A stretch of DNA of 23,343 nt from CADCWK01 sp964244115. GTDB taxonomy: Bacteria > Chloroflexota > Chloroflexia > Thermomicrobiales > UBA6265. Both the position numbers and the translations under genes were made by a program. This document shows, in pieces, positions 15,994 through 23,142 of the stretch. Numbering within the stretch: the stretch's first letter is position 1; every line of letters starts with the position of its first letter. The notes beneath the pieces are model-generated. The model was given only the letters and a program-made list of their open reading frames with translations, ran no database searches and was not told the origin of the DNA. The stretch lies in assembly GCA_964244115.1 (NCBI GenBank), contig CAXTHM010000059.1, positions 1 to 23,343 on the forward strand. Direction: 5' to 3'.

Positions 15994-17376
15994 ATGACCC
16001 TTGGCTCGCCCTACTCCCGCCGCCAGATCCTGCGCGGCTCGCTCGGCGCCGCCGCCCTCGGCACCGCCGCGATCACCACCCGCCCGGCGTTCGCCGCGCC
16101 CAACCCGATCCGGCAGGCCGGCTCGAACACCGAGATCAGCTTCTGGCACGGCTTCACTGGCGCCCGCGGCGAGACGCTCCAGGGGCTGGTCGACCAGTAC
16201 AACGCCCTCGACACCGGCGTCCAGGTCACGGCCCTGCCCTACGGCACATATGAGGAGGTCGCCGAGAACCTCGTCCGCGCCCTCGGGGACGGCACCGCGC
16301 CGGACCTCGTCGTGATGAGCGAGGCGCTCTGGTTCCGGTTCTACCTCGCCCAGGCGATCCTGCCGCTGGACGACCTGATCGCCTCGACCGGCTTCGACCT
16401 CGGCGACGTGATCCCGGCCTTCACCGCCGAGGGCCAGCGGGCCGGCTCGACGTGGTGGCTGCCGTTCTCCCGCAGCACCCCGCTGGTCTACTACAACAGG
16501 GACATGTTCGCCGCCGCCGGGCTGGACGCCTTCCCGACGTCGTGGTCCGAGTTCGCCGAGATCGCCCCGAGCCTGACCGACACCGACCAGCAGGTCTCCG
16601 CGATCGCGCAGTCCACCATCGCCAACCTCGTCGCCTGGGCGTTCCAGGGCGTGACGTGGTCGTTCGGCGGCGCCTACAGCGACAGCACCGTCAACATTCA
16701 GATCGACCAGCCCGGCGCGGTCGCGGCCGGCGACTTCTACCGGCGCTCGATCGACGAGGGCTGGGGCTACGCCTCGCCGCAGGGCAACCAGGACCTGGGT
16801 AACGGCTTCGCGGCCGCCACGATCGCCAGCACCGGCGTCCTCAACGACACCGCGGCCCTGGCGACGGCAACCGGCTTCGAGCTCGGCACCGCCTTCCTGC
16901 CCAGCGCCGAGCCGGGCGGCCCCCGGGCGGTCCCGACCGGCGGCTCCGGCTTCTTCATCGTCGGCAGCGCCCCGGCCGAGCGCCAGGCCGCCGCCTTCCA
17001 GTTCCTGACCTGGTGCATGGCCGCCGAGCAGACGACCTTCTGGGCCCAGAACACCGGCTACATGCCCGTCCGCACCTCGGCGATCGCGAGCGCGGCGATG
17101 CAGGAGTTCTTCGCGACCAACCCGAACTTCAAGACCGCCGTCGACCAGCTCCCGGTCGCGCGTGCCTCGGACACGGCCCGGACCTGGGTGCCAGGCGGCG
17201 ACGCGATCATCGCCGACGGCGTCACGCGGATCCTCGTCGAGGGGACCGACGCGCAGGAGGTCTTCAGCGACGTCGCCGCCGAGCTCGAGACCGAGGCCCA
17301 GCCCGTCCGCGACCAGATCATCGCCCTCGAAGGCAGCCTCGGCACCCCGGTCGCGACGCCAGTCGCCGCGCGGTAA
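15994..17376 (+). CDS. ugpB-like: UgpB-like extracellular substrate-binding protein 2
   Basis: This 460-residue paralog has a twin-arginine signal (SPYSRRQILRGSLG) with probable cleavage at AFAAPN and no lipobox. The UgpB ligand-site positions are best kept in this copy: Tyr86 (GTYEE), Glu110 (MSEAL), Ser161 (SRSTP), Trp184 (TSWSEF), the GGSG turn near 316-319, Tyr356 (NTGYMP) and Arg396. The C-terminal tail is short (TPVATPVAAR). ATG 15994 follows GGAG with a seven-base spacer. The spacer from the previous gene holds a terminator, so this gene needs its own promoter or read-through; I see no clear promoter. A UUCG-looped hairpin lies downstream. Confidence 0.9.
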   Translation: MTLGSPYSRRQILRGSLGAAALGTAAITTRPAFAAPNPIRQAGSNTEISFWHGFTGARGETLQGLVDQYNALDTGVQVTALPYGTYEEVAENLVRALGDGTAPDLVVMSEALWFRFYLAQAILPLDDLIASTGFDLGDVIPAFTAEGQRAGSTWWLPFSRSTPLVYYNRDMFAAAGLDAFPTSWSEFAEIAPSLTDTDQQVSAIAQSTIANLVAWAFQGVTWSFGGAYSDSTVNIQIDQPGAVAAGDFYRRSIDEGWGYASPQGNQDLGNGFAAATIASTGVLNDTAALATATGFELGTAFLPSAEPGGPRAVPTGGSGFFIVGSAPAERQAAAFQFLTWCMAAEQTTFWAQNTGYMPVRTSAIASAAMQEFFATNPNFKTAVDQLPVARASDTARTWVPGGDAIIADGVTRILVEGTDAQEVFSDVAAELETEAQPVRDQIIALEGSLGTPVATPVAAR

Positions 17377-17451
17377 GCGGACCCCAATCGCCACACCGGT
17401 CGCCAATCGGTAACAGGTCACGAGCGAATCGACGAAGGCAATCGTCATCGA

Positions 17452-17481
17452 CAGGGCTGTCCGGTTCGCCGGACGGCCCTG
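17452..17481 (+). terminator. stem-loop with UUCG tetraloop after binding protein 2
   Basis: CAGGGCTGTCCGG at 17452-17464 pairs with 17469-17481 with one G-U wobble around a TTCG loop, an especially stable RNA tetraloop. No T-run follows (GCTCCGTCTC). It lies 75 bases after the stop. Confidence 0.55.
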
Positions 17482-17527
17482 GCTCCGTCTCATGGCGCTG
17501 TTCGCTCGTCGGGGCGGCGCGACCCCG

Positions 17528-17776
17528 CGTAGGGGCGACGCTTGCGAGCCCGGCCGCCGCAGCGGCCTTCGCCGTCAGGCGAGATGGTGCTCTGGGTTCA
17601 ACCGTATCCATGGGAACGAAGCGAGTGGGCGACCGCGCGGGCCAGGGCGACGATCCCGTTGGTTGTCAGGCGAATGATCGAACCATGCATTGACGATTGA
17701 ACCCGGTGCCCCGGTTGTCGCCCTGCGGGGCGACGACGCCTGCGGGCGCCGGTCAGGGCAAGCCCATGACCCTACG
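17528..17776. repeat. 249-bp imperfect inverted-repeat element (copies B and C)
   Basis: The left arm (17528 to about 17613) and right arm (about 17682 to 17776) are imperfect inverted repeats. Shared blocks in order are CGTAGGG, CTTGC, CCGGC, CCGCAG, TCGCC, AGGCGA/AGGGCGA and GGGTTCAA (17594-17601 against 17697-17704). Both arms also match the repeat at 3533-3597. The interior has no credible gene. The structure suggests a small non-autonomous mobile or REP-like element inserted between two binding-protein genes. Confidence 0.6.
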
Positions 17777-17928
17777 AACGATCGGCGTCGCGGTGAACTA
17801 TGAACGTCCGTTAACAGCAATCCAATGAAACGTTAGCAAGCTCGCGCCGTCTGATCCCCACACTGCCTGAGTTGCCCCTCAAGCGGAACGTCGCCGCATG
17901 CCCCGAATACCCAAGGAGCCAGCTCAGC

Positions 17929-19371
17929 ATGTCCGGAATCATCTCCCGTCGCGGTCTCGTCAAGGGCGTCGCCGGCGCCGGAGCCGCCGGTGCCATCGCG
18001 CTCGGCAGCAAGCACAGCAAGGTCTTCGCCGCGCCGAACATCATCAGCCAGACCGGCTCGAACGTGGAGATCACGTTCTGGTACGGCCTCGGCGGCAACA
18101 TCGGCGAGCGCATCCAGGACCTGATGACCGAGTTCAACGCCCTCGGCAACGGCATCACGATCACCGGGCTCCAGCAGGCCAACTACGACGAGACCGGCCA
18201 GAACCTGACCCTCGCCCTGCAGGACGGGACCTACCCCGACCTCGCCCTGATGTCCGAGATCTGGTGGTTCCGCTTCTACCTCGTCAACGCCCTCCTGCCG
18301 ATGGACGACCTGATCTCCTCGACCGGCTACGACCTCGATGACGTCGTCGACTCGCTCCGGGTCGAGGGCTTCCGCAACGGCTCCCAGTACTGGCTGCCGG
18401 TCTCCCGCAGCACCCCGATCATGTACTACAACCGCGGCATGTACGAGGCCGCCGGCCTGCCGGGCCCGGCCACGACCTACACCGAGCTGGCCGAGTACGG
18501 CCCGGCCCTCGCCGATGCCGGTCAGCAGATCTACGGGCTCGGCTTCCCCGGTACCGGCTCCTACTCCTGGCAGTTCCAGGGCCAGGTCTGGGCCAACGGC
18601 GGCGGCTACAGCACCGACGACTTCCAGGTCACCCTCGACCAGGAGGCCAATGTCCAGGCCGGCGAATGGTGGCGGTCGGCGATCGCCGACGGCTGGGCCT
18701 CCGTCAGCCAGGACACGGTCAACGACTTCGCCTCCGGCTACCTCGCCACCGTCGTCAACTCCACCGGCGGCCTGACCAACATGGTCGCGCTGACCGCCGA
18801 GACCGGTGTCGACTTCGGCACGGCCTTCCTGCCGGGCGAGATCGCCGGGATCGACAAGACCTGCCCGACCGGCGGCTCCGGCCTCGGCATCTTCGCCGGC
18901 GTCTCGCCGGAGCGTCAGGCGGCCGCGTTCGAGTTCCTCAGCTTCTGGTCCTCGGTCGAGAAGACGACCTGGTGGGCCCAGAACACCGGCTACATGCCGA
19001 TCCGCAAGTCGGCCGTGACCAGCCCGGCCATGCAGGAACTCTTCGCCGCCAACCCGAACTACAAGGTGGCCGTCGATCAGCTCGCCGCCCGGACCAAGCC
19101 GCAGGACGTCGTCCGCCGCCTCGTCCCGACCGGCGAGCGCATCATCGGCGACGCCCTCAACGCGATCGTCCTGAGCGGCACGCCCGCCCAGGAGGCGTTC
19201 GCCACCGCCGCCGTGACCCTTCAGGCCGAGGCCGACGGCGTCTCCAGCCAGATCATCGCCCTCGAAGGCGACCTGACGACCGGCGCCGCCACCCCGGAAC
19301 TCGGCGGTTCCGCAACGCCGGGCGCCACCCCCGGCGCCACGCCGGCCGCGACGCCGCTCGCCAGCCGCTAA
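17929..19371 (+). CDS. ugpB-like: UgpB-like extracellular substrate-binding protein 3
   Basis: This 480-residue paralog has a twin-arginine signal (MSGIISRRGLVKGVAG), probable cleavage at VFAAPN and no lipobox. Ligand-site positions by alignment with E. coli UgpB are Tyr86 (ANYDE), Glu110 (MSEIW), Ser161 (SRSTP), Tyr184 in place of the stacking Trp (TTYTEL), the GGSG turn near 315-318, Tyr355 (NTGYMP) and Arg396. The Trp-to-Tyr change suggests a different ligand or affinity. It has the longest Ala/Thr/Pro/Gly tail of the three. ATG 17929 has AAGGAG ten bases upstream. Its signal-cleavage region (18005-18060) is nearly identical in DNA to that of protein 1. It is isolated from the others by a 552-bp spacer and followed by a terminator. 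Confidence 0.9.
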   Translation: MSGIISRRGLVKGVAGAGAAGAIALGSKHSKVFAAPNIISQTGSNVEITFWYGLGGNIGERIQDLMTEFNALGNGITITGLQQANYDETGQNLTLALQDGTYPDLALMSEIWWFRFYLVNALLPMDDLISSTGYDLDDVVDSLRVEGFRNGSQYWLPVSRSTPIMYYNRGMYEAAGLPGPATTYTELAEYGPALADAGQQIYGLGFPGTGSYSWQFQGQVWANGGGYSTDDFQVTLDQEANVQAGEWWRSAIADGWASVSQDTVNDFASGYLATVVNSTGGLTNMVALTAETGVDFGTAFLPGEIAGIDKTCPTGGSGLGIFAGVSPERQAAAFEFLSFWSSVEKTTWWAQNTGYMPIRKSAVTSPAMQELFAANPNYKVAVDQLAARTKPQDVVRRLVPTGERIIGDALNAIVLSGTPAQEAFATAAVTLQAEADGVSSQIIALEGDLTTGAATPELGGSATPGATPGATPAATPLASR

Positions 19372-19388
19372 CCGACCGATCGCACCCC

Positions 19389-19435
19389 CACCGCCGGCCG
19401 CCATCCAGATGGATAGCGGCCGGCGGTGCCGTTTT
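19389..19435 (+). terminator. rho-independent terminator after binding protein 3
   Basis: CACCGCCGGCCGC (19389-19401) pairs perfectly with 19416-19428. ATCC/GGAT inside the loop extends the stem after one mismatch, and CCGTTTTCG follows. Confidence 0.75.
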
Positions 19436-19760
19436 CGCCCGCTCCGTGGCGATCGGGGTCGCCGGGTATCCTCCGGATCGGAACGCCGGGCGCTCCCGGA
19501 GCGTCTTGTAGTCACGCGGAGGAGCACCGATCCGCCCGTCCAGCCGAGACATCCAGTCGGGTCCTGACAGCGTACAATCGGTGAAGGCATCTCGATGGCG
19601 CCGACCGGGCCGCCCGCAGGACCCTCCCGGGAATTGCCAGGAACGCGACCACGACATCCGTCCCGCCGTCCACGACACCGAACGGGTCCCGGGCGCGTTA
19701 CAGACAGAGACCAGAAGGTGAGCGTCCGGTGGCCGGACCCGCCTGTGCCCGGCACCGACC

Positions 19761-19778
19761 GGGACCACGCGTGGTCCC
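19761..19778. promoter_or_regulatory. perfect 18-bp palindrome upstream of the sortase gene
   Basis: GGGACCACGCGTGGTCCC is its own reverse complement and lies 27 bases before the sortase ATG, 11 bases before its ribosome binding site. It could be a dimeric repressor operator or a short leader hairpin limiting translation. A second copy is not obvious in the window. Confidence 0.4.
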
Positions 19779-19805
19779 CCGCGATTGACAAGGAGTACAC
19801 GGCCG

Positions 19806-20516
19806 ATGTCCGACGAGTCCAACCCAACCACCCGTGCCGGCATCTCGCGCCGCTCGCTGACGGCCGCGGCGGCGCTCGCCCCGTTCGCCGGGCTCGGCCT
19901 GGCCCGACTTGCCGCGGCGCAGGACGACTCACCCGACGCCGGGGACCAGATCACCTCGACGGGTGGCGGCGATCTCCCCACGACCGGCGGGATGCGACCC
20001 GGACCCGGCGGCGAGCGCCCCGTCCCGGCATCCGGCGCCGGGATCGCGCCGATCGCGATGTCGATGGAGAAGTTCGCGATCGACAGCGAGGTCTACGGCT
20101 CCGAGATCGTCGACGGCGCGATGCAGGACCCGACCGGTCCGTTCGTCGTCGCCTGGTACCCGTCACTGGGTGAGCTTGGGCGCAACGGCAACATCGTCAT
20201 TGCGGGCCACGTCGACTACTACAACGTCGGCCCCGCCGTCTTCTATGGCTTCAAGGAGCCCGGCGCCGCCGTCGGCGACCAGATCGTCCTGACGGCCGAG
20301 GACGGCAGCCGGCACGTCTACGAGGTCCAACGCTCGACGACCTACGAGAACGGGACGCTGACGCCGGAACTCATCAACAACGAAGTGACGGGCGCCACCC
20401 GCCTGCCGACGCTGACGGTCATCACCTGCGGCGGCGACTTCGACGCGATCTCCGGCGAGTATCTCTCCCGAATCGTGGTGCGTTGCAGCCGCGTCGCGAT
20501 CGAGCCGGCCGTCTAG
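19806..20516 (+). CDS. sortase (class E/F-like) with twin-arginine signal
   Basis: This 236-residue protein has a sortase core with His135 (VIAGHVDYYN), Cys208 in the TLxTC motif (LTVITCGG) and Arg222 (YLSRIVVR). The fold is the compact class E/F type found in actinobacteria and Chloroflexota. Sortases cut LPXTG-like signals and join proteins to the cell wall. The N terminus carries ISRRSLTAAAALAPFAGLG, a twin-arginine-like signal, followed by a Gly/Pro-rich linker (about 40-80) containing LPTTGG at 57-62, itself a canonical LPXTG match. ATG 19806 has AAGGAG ten bases upstream. No LPXTG substrate with a membrane anchor is encoded nearby; the ATP-tailed binding proteins lack that motif. Whether the N-terminal segment is cleaved or is the membrane anchor is unknown. 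Confidence 0.9.
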   Translation: MSDESNPTTRAGISRRSLTAAAALAPFAGLGLARLAAAQDDSPDAGDQITSTGGGDLPTTGGMRPGPGGERPVPASGAGIAPIAMSMEKFAIDSEVYGSEIVDGAMQDPTGPFVVAWYPSLGELGRNGNIVIAGHVDYYNVGPAVFYGFKEPGAAVGDQIVLTAEDGSRHVYEVQRSTTYENGTLTPELINNEVTGATRLPTLTVITCGGDFDAISGEYLSRIVVRCSRVAIEPAV

Positions 20517-20541
20517 CCCGTCGCACCGGGAATCGGCACGC

Positions 20542-20578
20542 ACGGCGGCCCACTGGCGAGATGCCGGTGGGCCGTCGT
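20542..20578 (+). terminator. stem-loop after the sortase gene
   Basis: Fifteen bases at 20542-20556 pair with 20564-20578, with two G-U wobbles, around a 7-nt loop, 25 bases after the stop. TCCTGCC follows; there is no T-run. Confidence 0.55.
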
Positions 20579-20674
20579 CCTGCCCGTGGGTTCGAGGGGG
20601 GACGGCAGTGGTATCCTGCCCCCGCATTCTGGCGACGGTTTCAGGACGAAGAGACGCGTGGGGAGTAACCCGGC

Positions 20675-22102
20675 ATGACGGCGGTGGACAGCGGCAGGGC
20701 GGTGGGCACGGGGCGTCGGTTCACCGGTCAGATCACCGCGACCGGGACCCCGGTCCGGATCGACCGGTCGGAACTGGCCGGGCTGCTGGTTCGCTGCATG
20801 GACTGCGGCACGGTCTCCCCGGGCGACCAGCCGATCAGCCTCTGCCCAGTCTGCGGCGGGCTGCTCGACGCCGTGATCGACACCGCGACGCCGATCACCC
20901 CGGCCGCGTTCGGCCAGGGGCTAGCGCCGCACCTCGCCCGCTCCGGTGTCTGGCGGTACCGGGCCCTGCTGCCGGCGATCCCCGAGGCGGCGATCGTCAG
21001 CCGGGGCGAGGGCAACACCCCGCTCTACGTCGATGACCGGCTGGCCGCGTTCGCCGGTCTGCGGGCAGGGTCGTTGGGCGTCAAGCACGAGGGGCACAAC
21101 CCGACCGGCTCGTTCAAGGACCGCGGCATGACCGTCGGCGTCAGCCACGCCGTCGCGGTCGGAGCCAGGATCGTCGCCTGCGCCAGCACCGGCAACACCT
21201 CGGCGTCGCTGGCGTCCTACGCCGCCGCCGCGGGCATCCCGGCGATGGTCCTCATCCCCGAGGGCAAGATCTCCGGCGGCAAGCTGGCCCAGACGATCGC
21301 CTACGGCGCCCGGGTCGTCCAGATCGAGGGCGACTTCGACATCGCCCTGCGGCTGCTGCGCGAGCTGACGTCCTCCCACGATGTCTACCTGACCAACTCG
21401 GTCAACCCGTTCCGGCCCGAGGGCCAGAAGACGATCATGCTGGAGCTGTTCGAGCAGCTCGGCTGGGACGTGCCGAACGTGATCACCGTCCCCGGCGGCA
21501 ACCTCGGCAACACCGCGGCCTTCGGCAAGGCGATCGACGAGGCCTACGCGGTCGGGCTGATCTCCCGGAAGCCCCGCCTGATCACGGTCCAGGCCGAGGG
21601 GGCGTCGCCCTTCGCCCACTACTTCGCCTCCGGGTGGCGGACGTACGCGCCGATGCACGCCGAGACCGTCGCGACCGCGATCAAGATCGGCGACCCGGTC
21701 AGCACCCCCCGCGCCCGGCGGACGATCGATCAGACCAACGGCTACGTCACGATGGTCACCGATGAGGAGATCCTCGACGCCAAGGCGCTGATAGACCAGG
21801 TCGGCATCGGCTGCGAGCCCGCGTCGGCGGCGTCCCTCGCCGGGGCCCGTAAGCTCGTCGCCGAGGGCGTCATCGGTCCGGACGACAGCGTCGTCGGCAT
21901 CCTGACCGGGACGGTCCTCAAGGACACCGACGCCGTGATGCGCTACCACATGGGCGACGGCGCGGACGGCCCTCGGCACGCCCTGGCCAACCGCCCGATC
22001 CGGGTCGACGCCACTATCGACGCCCTCGCCCGGCTGCTCGACACCGTGATCGAGGCCGGCCCGGTGGCCGCTGACCATGACCCGCTGATGGGGAATGCAT
22101 GA
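20675..22102 (+). CDS. thrC: threonine synthase
   Basis: ThrC converts O-phosphohomoserine to threonine with PLP. The 475-residue protein has the PLP lysine at Lys148 (HNPTGSFKDRG), the phosphate-binding loop PGGNLGNTAAFGK and the STGNTSASLASYAAA block. An N-terminal zinc-ribbon-like Cys cluster (Cys41, Cys44, Cys57, Cys60: CMDCG and CPVCG) is often seen in the shorter bacterial/archaeal ThrC subfamily; the first 30 residues are not conserved. ATG 20675 has GGGGAG nine bases upstream. Its TGA overlaps the ATG of the homoserine kinase gene (ATGA), indicating translational coupling and a two-gene threonine operon. Homoserine dehydrogenase is not in the window. Confidence 0.96.
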   Translation: MTAVDSGRAVGTGRRFTGQITATGTPVRIDRSELAGLLVRCMDCGTVSPGDQPISLCPVCGGLLDAVIDTATPITPAAFGQGLAPHLARSGVWRYRALLPAIPEAAIVSRGEGNTPLYVDDRLAAFAGLRAGSLGVKHEGHNPTGSFKDRGMTVGVSHAVAVGARIVACASTGNTSASLASYAAAAGIPAMVLIPEGKISGGKLAQTIAYGARVVQIEGDFDIALRLLRELTSSHDVYLTNSVNPFRPEGQKTIMLELFEQLGWDVPNVITVPGGNLGNTAAFGKAIDEAYAVGLISRKPRLITVQAEGASPFAHYFASGWRTYAPMHAETVATAIKIGDPVSTPRARRTIDQTNGYVTMVTDEEILDAKALIDQVGIGCEPASAASLAGARKLVAEGVIGPDDSVVGILTGTVLKDTDAVMRYHMGDGADGPRHALANRPIRVDATIDALARLLDTVIEAGPVAADHDPLMGNA

Positions 22103-23142
22103 CGCATCCCCCAACTGACCTCCCCAGCCGTCCCAGCGGTCCCGGCGCCGCGTCGCGTTGGACCGAGCAGGGCATTCGCTCGCTCTCGGCCCACGGCCAG
22201 CCCCGGACGACGCCGTTCACCGTCCGGGCCCCGGCATCGTCCGCCAACCTCGGTCCGGGCTTCGACGCCCTCGGGCTGGCGCTGGACCTCTGGAACGACC
22301 TCGACGTCGACCCGACCGTCGGTGAGGACCGGATCACGATCCTCGGTCGGGACGCCGACCTGCTCCAGGGGAACGGGGGCGAGCCGCACGAGAACCTCGT
22401 CCTCCGGGCGATGCGGCAACTGGCCGATGCCCACGGCTGGGCCCTGCCACCGGTCGGCCTGACGTTCCGCAACGCCGTCCCGGTCTCGCGGGGGCTGGGC
22501 AGCTCGGCGGCGGCGCTGGTCGCCGGGCTGATCGCCGCCGACGCCCTGCTCGGGCTCGAGCTGTCCCGGGACGAGCTCTACGGCCACGCCTGGCGGATGG
22601 AGGGGCACGGCGACAACGTCGGGGCGGCGCTCTACGGCGGCGCGATCCTGGCGGTGCCGGGCGTCGCGACGGCCGTTCAGCTCCTCGGGCACCCGAATGC
22701 GACCGGCGACCTCGACGATCTCGTCGCCGTCGCGTTCATCCCGGAGATCACCGGCGCGACCTGGGCCGCCCGGGCCGCGCTGCCGGAGCGCATCCCGCAC
22801 ACCGACGCCGCCTGGAACCTCGCCATGACCGCCGGGATCGTCGCCGCCTTCCTGATCGGGGACCGCCAGGTCCTCGGCGCGAGCATGAACGACCGGCTCC
22901 ATCAGCCCTACCGCGCCCGGCTGTTCCCGCACCTCGACCCGGTCAGCCGCGCGGCGCGGGACGCCGGCGCGATCGGCTCCTGCCTGAGCGGCGCCGGCCC
23001 GACCGTCCTCGCCCTGACCGGCGCCGACCGCTGCGCCGCCGTCCGGGATGCCATCGACCGAGCCGCCAGTCAGACCGGCATCCCCGGCGAGACGGTCGTC
23101 CTGACCCTGACCCGCGACGGCGCCAGCATCTCGCCGGTGTGA
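22099..23142 (+). CDS. thrB: homoserine kinase
   Basis: ThrB phosphorylates homoserine with ATP, giving the substrate of the preceding threonine synthase. It is a GHMP-family kinase of 347 residues. Motif 1 is APASSANLGPGFDALGLALD (44-63), the ATP-binding motif 2 is PVSRGLGSSAAAL (128-140), EGHGDNVGAALYGG lies at 168-181 and motif 3 is GSCLSGAGPTVLAL (293-306). About 40 N-terminal residues, rich in Pro and Ser, precede the fold and have no counterpart in the usual roughly 300-residue enzyme; a later start is possible, but the ATGA overlap with thrC supports this one. No terminator with a T-run follows. Confidence 0.95.
   Translation: MTHPPTDLPSRPSGPGAASRWTEQGIRSLSAHGQPRTTPFTVRAPASSANLGPGFDALGLALDLWNDLDVDPTVGEDRITILGRDADLLQGNGGEPHENLVLRAMRQLADAHGWALPPVGLTFRNAVPVSRGLGSSAAALVAGLIAADALLGLELSRDELYGHAWRMEGHGDNVGAALYGGAILAVPGVATAVQLLGHPNATGDLDDLVAVAFIPEITGATWAARAALPERIPHTDAAWNLAMTAGIVAAFLIGDRQVLGASMNDRLHQPYRARLFPHLDPVSRAARDAGAIGSCLSGAGPTVLALTGADRCAAVRDAIDRAASQTGIPGETVVLTLTRDGASISPV

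Larger units (their letters stand above)
17377..17928. other. 552-bp intergenic region between binding proteins 2 and 3
   Basis: This region contains the UUCG hairpin (17452-17481), the 249-bp inverted-repeat element (17528-17776) and an A+T-richer leader (about 17790-17845, including a GTTAAC) that probably holds the promoter of binding protein 3. I could not assign convincing promoter hexamers. No gene is apparent. Confidence 0.6.
19372..19805. other. 434-bp intergenic region before the sortase gene
   Basis: After the terminator at 19389-19435 no gene is recognisable. The sequence holds a TACAAT (19573-19578) that could be a -10 element but lacks a good -35, a small hairpin at 19724-19738 (GTCCGG/CCGGAC) and a perfect 18-bp palindrome at 19761-19778. 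Confidence 0.5.

Noticed and set aside
14476..17493. Long minus-strand open frame of about 1005 codons opposite binding proteins 1 and 2
   Set aside because: It is antisense to genes with clear signals, motifs and ribosome binding sites. Its product is a repetitive Gly/Asp/Arg/Val text typical of the reverse strand of GC3-biased genes and has no recognisable domain.
12050..17818. GTTAAC motifs upstream of the permeases (about 12054) and of binding protein 3 (about 17810) as shared regulator sites
   Set aside because: The flanks do not match, and one or two GTTAAC sites are expected by chance in 23 kb at this base composition. Too weak to propose an operator.
17833..19932. Minus-strand open frame opposite binding protein 3
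   Set aside because: Same GC-driven shadow effect; it crosses a strong terminator and has no family features.
20921..22932. Minus-strand open frames opposite thrC and thrB
   Set aside because: Reverse-strand shadows of two well-identified enzymes with no motifs of their own.
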